From: Halorubrum sp. Atlit-26R
GTDB lineage: Archaea; Halobacteriota; Halobacteria; Halobacteriales; Haloferacaceae
Direction of reading: 5' to 3'
Assembly: GCF_003666015.1 (NCBI RefSeq)
Contig: NZ_QPLT01000019.1
Span: 1-64,000, forward strand
DNA: 64,000 nucleotides
Position 1 is the first letter of the stretch, and each line of letters begins with the position of its first letter. Shown here piece after piece: positions 57,669 to 64,000 of the stretch. The notes below the pieces were generated by a model. It was not told the origin of the DNA. It was given only the letters and a program-made list of their open reading frames with translations, and made no database searches. Both the position numbers and the translations under genes were made by a program.

Positions 57669-58049
57669 TCAGAGGATCTTTCCAAGATTCCCAGTATTGT
57701 CTAGGCGTGGGGTGACAGCTTGGTAGATACGGGAAGCGGACTTGTATGACGTTGAAAGATCATGTGATTCACAGGAGACATATGCCGTCGTGAGGTCCAA
57801 GTGTTCAGATTCTTCCTCGGCGTGAGCCTGCAGTTCGGAGAGTTTGGCTTTCGCAGCGGCGGTTTTTCCTTGACCGGCCTTCCCGTGGAGAAACACGTTG
57901 TTGGCACCAACTCCACGAGCCGCGGGAGCTAGCGACATATGAAGATCTTCCATCTCGTCAGTTCGTTCGGGGAGATCGTCGGGATGATATTCCTCACGAA
58001 GGACCTCTTCTCGTTGGAAGATAGGCGAGGTATTCGAGAACTGAGTCAT
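57669..58049 (-). pseudogene. Orc1/Cdc6, N-terminal fragment
   Basis: 126 residues from the ATG at 58049 (MTQFSNTSPIFQREEVLREEYHPDDLPERTDEMEDL). Walker A HGKAGQGKT is intact, but the frame ends after TPRLDNTGNLGKIL, before Walker B, so ATPase core and DNA-binding domain are lost. The break lies 16 bp from inverted repeat copy 5, suggesting a rearrangement at that repeat. Confidence 0.85.
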
Positions 58050-58351
58050 ATGCGGTACCCTCGGTCGCGTTAAGTTAGTATCAATATCGCTTCCATCATG
58101 CGATTTTACAGAAGTGTTTTCGAATGTTGTAGCCGATCGTGTTCTGTGGATCAACGGGAAGGAGAACTGAGAAGGCAGATCCAGTTCTTCACGGGATTAC
58201 TACCTATTTTGAGTTTATAACTCAGCTTTTCGGAACTCGACGAATACTCCCGCAGTCTTGCGTTTCTTCGTAACTTAACGCGACGGTTTTGGCGGCACTC
58301 GCCTTTATTGTGTCCTATCTGTGGTATAGATACTAACGCAAATTTGAGATC
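58050..58351. other. Intergenic, nothing recognised
   Basis: About 300 bp upstream of the broken orc and downstream of the recombinase; no gene, ORB-like repeat or mobile end was seen. Confidence 0.4.
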
Positions 58352-59023
58352 CTATCCGTCGAATTCGTTCAGATATAGATCTTTCCGCTCCAGCAGATTC
58401 GGGATCGTCCTTCGTGGTACTCCCGAGTGACGTGAAACCTTTCGGTGGGACCAGCCCTCTTCCTCGACCGCGACGATCGCGTCGACGGCGTTGCTGAACT
58501 CGTCGGTCGGCTGGTGGTAGCCGTCCTCGTCGGTGGTAAAGCCGTAGGGCGGGCGAGTGGTCCACTTCCCCGCATCCTCAGCGGCGCGAAGGCCCTCGAC
58601 GACGCGCTGCTTGATCATATCGGCCTCGAGCTCGGCAGCCATCCCGAGCGTGTTCAGGAGGATCTTGCCGCGCATGTCGAGGTCGTCGCCGGGCGGTATC
58701 TCTAGGTCGTCGTTCCGGACGTAGAGCCCGCAGTTGTGATCCTCCACGATATCGCCGACGGTCCGGTGGAGGTCGCGCATGTTCCGCGAGATGCGCGTGA
58801 TCGATCGGACGACGATCGCGTCGACGGCGCCGTCCTCGACGAGCTCCATCAGCTGGTGGTAGCCGGCGCGGTCCGTGTCGGTCCCAGTCGACTTGTCCGC
58901 GAGGACGTGATCGGCGTCGACGTCGAGGCCGAGGTTGTCCGCGTAGTCGGGTAGGTTGTCGCGCTGTGTGTCGAGCTCCTGGTCACGGATCGAGACCCTC
59001 GCGTAGACGGCTGCGTTCGCCAT
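58352..59023 (-). CDS. Serine recombinase / resolvase
   Basis: 223 residues. Catalytic domain 1-140 with nucleophile Ser in YARVSIRDQELDTQ and the Arg cluster AIVVRSITRISRNMRDLHR. A long helix (ILLNTLGMAAELEADMIKQRV) and C-terminal HTH (WSHRKVSRHSGVPRRTIPNLLER) follow. Family role: resolution of plasmid multimers, DNA inversion, or integration. GC-rich gene. A perfect 9-bp stem (59076-59099) lies about 50 bp upstream. Confidence 0.92.
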   Translation of the reverse strand: MANAAVYARVSIRDQELDTQRDNLPDYADNLGLDVDADHVLADKSTGTDTDRAGYHQLMELVEDGAVDAIVVRSITRISRNMRDLHRTVGDIVEDHNCGLYVRNDDLEIPPGDDLDMRGKILLNTLGMAAELEADMIKQRVVEGLRAAEDAGKWTTRPPYGFTTDEDGYHQPTDEFSNAVDAIVAVEEEGWSHRKVSRHSGVPRRTIPNLLERKDLYLNEFDG

Positions 59024-59075
59024 GCTCCTGCCCGCATTCTACCTGTATTAAAACTAAGCCCCTATTCGCCAGATG

Positions 59076-59099
59076 GGCGAGAAGGATGTGCTTCTCGCC
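59076..59099. repeat. Hairpin upstream of recombinase
   Basis: GGCGAGAAG, GATGTG, CTTCTCGCC: a perfect 9-bp inverted repeat in the gap between the divergent recombinase and CARDB genes. A second short one (GGTGCGCTTTCGCACC) lies near 59230. Either could be a recombinase site. Confidence 0.4.
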
Positions 59100-59332
59100 A
59101 TGTCTGTCCGGATATCCATCACTTCCCGGACGCCAGTTCCCCTCATTAGCGATCAAGTTCGTCCGCGTGGTGCGCTCAACCTAACTCTAGATATAGTCCA
59201 TACTTTCGCTACCATTGTTGCGTGCCATGGTGCGCTTTCGCACCGTCACAGCTCTCAACAAAATTAATGATGTGTTTCAATTGTTGAACTACAGCGGTAA
59301 TTCTTAGTAGCAAAAGAATCGATCCCCCGCCG

Positions 59333-60538
59333 ATGCGTAGGTCCCCCCTTTCCCGACTGGTACTAGCCCTCCTCGTTTTGAGCAGCACAGGTGCGGTCAC
59401 GGCAACCGCCGCTGGCCCGGCTATCCAACTATCGTCAGTAACAGTATCACCTGACGATCCGATTACCGATGAACAAGTCACAATCGATGCTACCATCTCA
59501 AACCTCGAAAATAGTGATTCGATCGTTGACGTTACTGACCTCTATGTTCGATCAATAGGGACTACACAAGAGTTTGACCGCATCGAGAATGTCGGATCAA
59601 TCTCTCCCGGTGGGTCTCTTTCTGTCCCAATCTCAGCAAGGTTTGAAACACCTGGTCAAAAACAGTTGGCAATCAACCTTGTTGTACAAGATACCAATGG
59701 CGAGTATCACTCGTACACCTACCCAGTTTATGTTGAGGTGTCTGAACCGAAGGTGAAAGCTGATCTGTCAGCAACAGCTCCACAAAACGATTCTGAGACG
59801 ATTGAGGTTTCGCTGACGAACTTTGGTAACACTAACCTCACCAATGTCGAGGTTACTGCCACAGCTAATGGTAACGTCATCGAGCGTAACCTTGTCCGTG
59901 ACGTGTCGCCTGAGTCCAACAGAATTAGCGCCTTCGACACGAGCGACGTTGTCTCAGATACGGTCGAGTTTACTGCGACGTACGACGCTGCTGGCGACAG
60001 TCACTCTACATCTCTTGTCTCCAACGTCAACGAAGAGGCTCAAGTTCCCGGTAAAATTCGACTCACGGCGGTTGAGGTCTCACGTGCCGGGTCCGGGGTA
60101 ATGATCGAAGGTGACGCTGCGAATCTCGGCGGCACCGACGCTGAGTCTGTGCTCGTCCAGATCAACGATAGTGCTGATGTCCAACCCGCATCCCCGTCGG
60201 GTGAGTACTTCGTTGGTGGGATTGAGGCCAGCGAGTTTGCCACATTTGAACTCACCGCAGAGACCGAGTCAAACGCTTCGTCGATTCCTGTCGACATCAC
60301 GTATATTGTTGATAACGAGCGTGTGACGACGATACAGAAGGTTGACTTGACGGCTACTGCCATGTCTGCGGGCAGCAGTGGGGTGCCCGGAGACAGCGTT
60401 GCTTCCGGTGCCGACGCGTCCGGTCCCAATTCCGGATCCGCTGGCTCCGGTGGACTTCCGCTTCGGCTTATTGCTGGCGGTATCGCAGTTATCAGCATTC
60501 TCCTCGCCGGTGTAGCCTACAGGTGGCGTAGCCGATGA
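59333..60538 (+). CDS. Exported CARDB-like protein of a MacB-type operon
   Basis: 401 residues. N-terminal signal peptide (LVLALLVLSSTGAVTATAAG), three Ig-like CARDB-type domains (TIDATISNLENSDSIVDV; IEVSLTNFGNTNLTNVEV; VMIEGDAANLGGTDAESV), a Gly/Ser linker (about 350-375) and a C-terminal membrane helix (IAGGIAVISILLAGVAY). The adhesive-type domain faces outside. It overlaps the ATPase gene by 4 bp (ATGA), so the three genes form one operon and the product may be a periplasmic-side partner of the transporter. Confidence 0.85.
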   Translation: MRRSPLSRLVLALLVLSSTGAVTATAAGPAIQLSSVTVSPDDPITDEQVTIDATISNLENSDSIVDVTDLYVRSIGTTQEFDRIENVGSISPGGSLSVPISARFETPGQKQLAINLVVQDTNGEYHSYTYPVYVEVSEPKVKADLSATAPQNDSETIEVSLTNFGNTNLTNVEVTATANGNVIERNLVRDVSPESNRISAFDTSDVVSDTVEFTATYDAAGDSHSTSLVSNVNEEAQVPGKIRLTAVEVSRAGSGVMIEGDAANLGGTDAESVLVQINDSADVQPASPSGEYFVGGIEASEFATFELTAETESNASSIPVDITYIVDNERVTTIQKVDLTATAMSAGSSGVPGDSVASGADASGPNSGSAGSGGLPLRLIAGGIAVISILLAGVAYRWRSR

Positions 60539-61200
60539 GTGTCATTGTACTTGAGGATGCGATAAAGCGGTACCACACCGGCGGAGAAGTCATTGATGCG
60601 CTGGCTAGTGTCAACTTTCGCGCCGACCGCGGCGAGATGGTCACAATTATCGGTCCATCTGGCTCGGGCAAGAGTACCCTGCTGAATATGATCGGGTTAC
60701 TTGATACGCCAACAACGGGCCGCGTCCGACTCAACGGCCGTGACGTCACCAATTTTTCCACGGATGAACTGACCGAAGAACGGCGGTCAGACATCGGGTT
60801 CGTCTTTCAGGATTATCATCTGCTTCCGATGCTCACAGCAACCGAAAACGTAGAACTGCCAACGATGTGGGACACCGAGGTTGATAGACGTGACCGTGCT
60901 ATTGACTTGCTCAACCGCGTTGGACTTAGTGACCGACTGACACACAAGCCTCCTCAATTATCCGGAGGCCAACGACAACGGGTCGCCATTGCGCGTGCAT
61001 TAATCAACGAACCGGACGTTCTTCTTGCGGACGAGCCGACTGGTAACCTCGATCAAGATACCGGAGCGACAATCTTAGATGAATTAACCAGGCTCAAAGA
61101 AAGCGAGAATATTGCTATTGTGGCAGTCACCCACGATGAGCAGTTAGTTGAGTACGCTGACCGGGTTGTTGAGTTAGTTGATGGGAATATCAACACATGA
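60535..61200 (+). CDS. MacB/LolD-type ABC transporter ATPase
   Basis: 221 residues. Walker [11 protein letters not shown]-loop [10 protein letters not shown], signature [15 protein letters not shown], Walker [14 protein letters not shown]-loop AVTHDE. LolD/MacB subfamily length. Works with the FtsX-type permease that overlaps its 3' end by 4 bp; such systems transmit force across the membrane rather than classic transport. Confidence 0.95.
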   Translation: MSVIVLEDAIKRYHTGGEVIDALASVNFRADRGEMVTIIGPSGSGKSTLLNMIGLLDTPTTGRVRLNGRDVTNFSTDELTEERRSDIGFVFQDYHLLPMLTATENVELPTMWDTEVDRRDRAIDLLNRVGLSDRLTHKPPQLSGGQRQRVAIARALINEPDVLLADEPTGNLDQDTGATILDELTRLKESENIAIVAVTHDEQLVEYADRVVELVDGNINT

Positions 61201-62342
61201 ACCGACAGCATCCCCTACGGCGATTTCCCAGCGCCCTGATGGCGTGGCGAAATCTTGGGCGTAATCGAGTCCGGACCGCTCTCGCGACACTCGGAATCCT
61301 GATTGGAGTTGTTTCAATCGCATCGCTGGGAATGGCTACCGCCGCAATCCAACAACAAGCGACCGCGAATCTTGAGGGATTATCCAACGAAGTGACTATC
61401 TCTGCGGGGCCGGACAACCCCAATGACGGGATCTCCGCCGAGCAGGTCGATGATATTGAACGGCTCACAGGTGATGCAACGGTGGTACCCGAACGGAGTA
61501 ACGTGACAACACTCTCCGCTCGGAATGGGGCTGAAATACGTGTCAGAGTAACGGCACTGACGAAGGCGGATACAGTGTACAACGTCTCCCGGGGGCGCAT
61601 CTCAAACCGCTTCCGGTCAGGGGCATTAGTCTCTCAGGCAGATGCCAGACTGCTCGGGATTGAGATTGGTGATCCGGTTACCTACGATGGACAACTTTAT
61701 CGCGTTCAGGGGATCCTCTCATCATCCCAGGGCCTCGGCGGCCAGCAGCGAGTACTCGTGTTACCGCTCTCGGCGATGAGTGATCAAAACCATTACGATT
61801 CGGTAACTGTCTTGGCGGAACCTGGGCAGTCGGTAGAGGCTCTTACAGCCGGCATTGAGTCGTCATTCAACACTGCTAACGAAGATGTTGTTCGTGTTCG
61901 GAACTTTGCTTCGGTACAACAGAACGTTGGATCATTTCTGAGTACGCTCCGACTCGGACTTCTTGGCATTGGGTCAATTTCGTTGGTGGTTGCGAGCGTC
62001 GCGATTCTCAATGTAATGCTGATGAGTACCGTCGAACGGCAGGGAGAAATTGGCGTTCTCAGAGCTGTCGGCATCACTCGTGGTGAAGTTCTCCGAATGA
62101 TCCTCACCGAAGCAGTGTTCCTCGGGATCATTGGCGGCGTGTTGGGAGTCGTCGTTTCCGCCGGTATCGGAGTGATACTATTTGAATTCTTACTGGGGAG
62201 CCCACTAAATGCCTTCCGCTGGCAAAGCGTACAATATCTCCTGTATGGGATGCTGTTTGCGGTTGCTGCAAGTGCGATTAGTGGGTTGTACCCAGCATGG
62301 AAAGCAGCAAATGAACGACCCGTTGAGGCACTCCGAGATTGA
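61197..62342 (+). CDS. MacB/FtsX-type permease
   Basis: 381 residues. N-terminal membrane helix (TALATLGILIGVVSIASLGMA), a MacB periplasmic-core domain (about 45-250), then three helices of FtsX type (GLLGIGSISLVVASVAILNVML; EAVFLGIIGGVLGVVVSAGIGVIL; YGMLFAVAASAISGLYPAWKA) with ERQGEIGVLRAVGITRGEV between. Last gene of the operon. Confidence 0.93.
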   Translation: MNRQHPLRRFPSALMAWRNLGRNRVRTALATLGILIGVVSIASLGMATAAIQQQATANLEGLSNEVTISAGPDNPNDGISAEQVDDIERLTGDATVVPERSNVTTLSARNGAEIRVRVTALTKADTVYNVSRGRISNRFRSGALVSQADARLLGIEIGDPVTYDGQLYRVQGILSSSQGLGGQQRVLVLPLSAMSDQNHYDSVTVLAEPGQSVEALTAGIESSFNTANEDVVRVRNFASVQQNVGSFLSTLRLGLLGIGSISLVVASVAILNVMLMSTVERQGEIGVLRAVGITRGEVLRMILTEAVFLGIIGGVLGVVVSAGIGVILFEFLLGSPLNAFRWQSVQYLLYGMLFAVAASAISGLYPAWKAANERPVEALRD

Positions 62343-62501
62343 TCTCACGTATTGAAACCCGACCTAAGTGTGCCATTTAACAAGTCTGAGTCCCGACGAT
62401 TATCGTTTATTCCAGACACCCGAGAAATGTAGGTGTATTCTCGACAGTTTCCGGAGACATCTCTCCTTGGCTGCGTGAGGCGTCACAGATCAGATTGTAC
62501 T
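62343..62501. other. Short intergenic
   Basis: No gene or repeat was recognised between the permease stop and the MITE-like element. Confidence 0.35.
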
Positions 62502-62711
62502 GCTCTGTTGAATCCGATGACGGCAAGGGGGCCAACTATCTGAAGGAGCGATTATTTCGCTCTTCGTCGTCGGTGTGTTGGATCGATCTCTTCAGTAATC
62601 TCGATCCTCTTCCCTCTCTGCCAACATTCTGTTTCAGGATTCTATCGACAGCGCTCCTGAACCAAGTGTAAAGTCCATCGATCCTGACGCCTTCTATGGA
62701 TTCAACAGAAC
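62502..62711. mobile_element. Small non-coding element (MITE-like), copy 2
   Basis: Starts GCTCTGTTGAATCCGATGACG and ends CGCCTTCTATGGATTCAACAGAAC. Pair with the element at 269-466. No gene and no target duplication. Confidence 0.55.
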
Positions 62712-62761
62712 AGACAAGAAAGAAATAGAGGAACCATTGGTTGGCCCCCTACGTTTTCCTT

Positions 62762-62924
62762 TTACTCCAGAGCAGCACCGATTGATGCCTTCTCTGTGTC
62801 GAACACTCCCAATATCCGCTCAAATTCAGCTATTTTGACCTCAACGCCTGCGTCCGGACGACCACTGCTGAAATTGACCTTGTCGTTCTGAAATATTTTG
62901 GAGTCTACGTAGATCGGACAGTCC
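62762..62924 (-). pseudogene. C-terminal gene scrap
   Basis: Minus-strand frame ends CPIYVDSKIFQNDKVNFSSG, RPDAGVEVKIAEFERILGVFDTEKASIGAALE. Reads like the C terminus of a soluble protein, cut off by the mobile end at 62925. No family recognised. Confidence 0.4.
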
Positions 62925-62984
62925 AGCTCTGTTGAAATCCTCAGATGCTGATAGTTTGGAGAGGCTATGCTGTATACAGAGCGC
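62925..62984 (+). mobile_element. Truncated B-type end
   Basis: AGCTCTGTTGAAATCCTCAG, TGATAGTTTGG, TGTATACAGAGCGC, interrupted after 60 bp by the A tip of cassette 6. Matches 30542-30612, which continues past this point. Confidence 0.65.
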
Positions 62985-63511
62985 GGCTCTGTTGAAATCC
63001 TATTCCTCAGATATATTTTCACCTGAAACAGCCGGCCGATGAGAACTGTATATTGAGCAGCAGTAACATATGTAATCGGATTAAATCCGTTCTGTATGGT
63101 TGTCTGTCCAAACCGCGGGAAAGAGCGGGAGTACAACAGTGTAAATTGCTCAAATTGTCAGTATACCCACCGCTATGATGATGTTGTAGACTATGACCCC
63201 GAAAGTATCCACTTCACTGTTCTATTTGACTGTAAGAACTGTGGACGGAAGTTCAAATTGGGATTTGGAAAGGGTGATGAAGTAAACGTGAAAGGAATTG
63301 CCCGTCAGAATACAAAAATCAACCACCATACGGGAAATCCAATTAGCTTGCTTGTGGACGGTTGGAATTGTCGACCTCAATGTCCCACTTGTAATAACGA
63401 GAATTCTCTATTTATTTCGGAGAAGCGTCCTATACGTGAACGGTAAGTGAGCTCACTGTACTGACCGCGACCGAGCAGAATATATCACTTACAGAGGATC
63501 TCAACAGAGCC
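62985..63511 (+). mobile_element. A/B cassette 6, carrying a zinc-ribbon gene
   Basis: A end: GGCTCTGTTGAAATCC, TATTCCTCAGATATATTTTC, CCTGAAACAGCCGGCCGATG. B end inward from 63511: GGCTCTGTTGAGATCC, AAGTGATATATTCTG, GGTCAGTACAG. One gene. Inserted inside an older B-type end (62925). No target duplication. Confidence 0.78.
63096..63446 (+). CDS. Zinc-ribbon protein (cassette gene)
   Basis: 116 residues from the ATG at 63096 (MVVCPNRGKEREYNSVNCSNCQYTHR). Several Cys pairs: C4 region with NCSNC, FDCKNCGRKF (about 48-53) and QCPTC (about 97-101), enough for two zinc sites; the first CPxxG lacks its second Cys (Arg instead). AT-rich. A beta-rich middle (SIHFTVLFDCKNCGRKFKLGFGKGDEVNV). Possibly nucleic-acid binding. 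Function unknown. Confidence 0.6.
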   Translation: MVVCPNRGKEREYNSVNCSNCQYTHRYDDVVDYDPESIHFTVLFDCKNCGRKFKLGFGKGDEVNVKGIARQNTKINHHTGNPISLLVDGWNCRPQCPTCNNENSLFISEKRPIRER

Positions 63512-63774
63512 ACTTGAGTCTATTGAATCCCTAGGACGTTGCTCGTTACCCGCAGGAAAAATCCGTCGACCCGATAAGGGATCACTCACCAGTACAAAAT
63601 AACAGATATAGAAGACAATCCAGTCGGTCAATTGAGAGCGAATTCGCGCTATTTGATTTCGATCAGTATGAGACTGGCCTTGCCGATACGAGTTCGATAC
63701 CGACAGAGTCAGTCGTGATCGCGGCAATCGCTCGATGCGATTCAAGAAAATTGAATCAGCAGCATAACCCCAAT
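63512..63774. other. Intergenic with weak debris
   Basis: No reliable gene. The bases CAGTCGTGATCGCGGC near 63709 repeat a stretch near 42084, at the end of cassette 3's gene, so this may be debris of another copy. Confidence 0.35.
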
Positions 63775-64000
63775 TCACGATACGATGCCTTGAACGTAGA
63801 TGTGTGCGTAGGCGCTTGCCCACACGATGGAAAGTAGTTCACTGACACTCGATGAGATGACACCCAAAACGGAATTCAACGAGGCCAGGCTCATCCCCAT
63901 CTCGGGGAGATATGTTGGGAGAAAGAGGCTAGCTGCACTTCCAATAGCGATCACCCCGATAAGCACGAATTTCCCCCGGTAGTTCGTCGTGATGCGCCAA
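63775..64000 (-). CDS. DUF7847-like membrane protein, C-terminal part (runs off the window)
   Basis: The visible 75 residues begin WRITTNYRGKFVLIGVIAIG and end SELLSIVWASAYAHIYVQGIVS. They are about 70% identical to the C terminus of the protein at 39234-40139. Two membrane helices are visible. The start lies beyond position 64000. Confidence 0.75.
   Translation of the reverse strand, partial: WRITTNYRGKFVLIGVIAIGSAASLFLPTYLPEMGMSLASLNSVLGVISSSVSELLSIVWASAYAHIYVQGIVS

Noticed and set aside
59209-59496. Minus-strand frame opposite the start of the CARDB gene
   Set aside because: Shadow of the signal-peptide region; no supporting features.
63485-63823. 112-codon minus-strand frame near the window end
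   Set aside because: Crosses a B end and overlaps the DUF7847-like gene; only a short hydrophobic run, not convincing.

Overview
The window comes from an extremely halophilic archaeon (class Halobacteria). Predicted proteins are acidic, many genes look leaderless with a TATA-like box about 25-30 bp before the start codon, and the gene content is haloarchaeal: Orc1/Cdc6 initiators, TFB, HalX response regulator, bacterio-opsin-activator-type regulator, halocyanin, and IS200/IS605 TnpB elements. Two full-length Orc1/Cdc6 genes, a broken third one, an origin-like array of G-tailed repeats and a very high density of mobile DNA point to a megaplasmid or secondary replicon, or a strongly plasmid-like part of a chromosome. 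No rRNA, tRNA or CRISPR array was seen.

Layout. 1-5.6 kb: IS and TnpB-element debris, small membrane proteins, a two-domain halocyanin. 5.9-10.6 kb: Fic protein, Orc1/Cdc6, then a GC-rich divergent pair (ornithine-cyclodeaminase family / FAD amino-acid oxidase). 10.7-17.9 kb: a DNA-synthesis cluster (RecA-fold protein without Walker A, DUF8156-like protein, stand-alone DEDD exonuclease, PolB with a decayed exonuclease domain), interrupted by a TnpB element and by an antisense HTH/TumE-like pair. 17.9-20.7 kb: second orc1/cdc6 with ORB-like repeats on both sides, the likely origin. 20.7-26.1 kb: broken defence genes (wHTH with a nonsense codon, AbiEi-like/MNT/HEPN operon with TnpB inserted in MNT, ArdC and Mrr fragments). 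26.2-30.4 kb: zinc-ribbon and PadR genes, an RDD cassette, a polB pseudogene, a tnpA-tnpB element. 30.7-38 kb: cupin and two sets of two-component or light/redox-type regulators. 38-49 kb: AIM24, a three-gene membrane/HTH operon, an ABC-2 exporter, a secreted-type protein, several mobile cassettes. 49.9-59 kb: TFB, two zinc-ribbon proteins, SufB, more mobile units, TRAM protein, broken orc, serine recombinase. 59.3-62.3 kb: a MacB-like ABC operon. 62.5-64 kb: nested mobile ends, a zinc-ribbon cassette and a truncated DUF7847-like gene.

The most notable pattern is a set of short transposase-less units. Each carries one small gene of a different type (RDD, 4-TM, zinc ribbon, beta-rich, 2-TM). 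Each is bounded by the same two unlike ends, A and B, which share only the outer tip GGCTCTGTTGAAATCC. One cassette (43830-44351) and one related empty unit (41551-41923) have perfect 8-bp target duplications. A separate three-gene unit (54751-56576) has different ends and an 11-bp duplication. Together they look like passenger cassettes moved in trans. A second notable pattern is a 41-42 bp inverted repeat (TTAACCAAC...GTTGGTTAA) found five times at the edges of plasmid and defence modules. A third is the separation of polymerase and proofreading exonuclease into different genes of one cluster.
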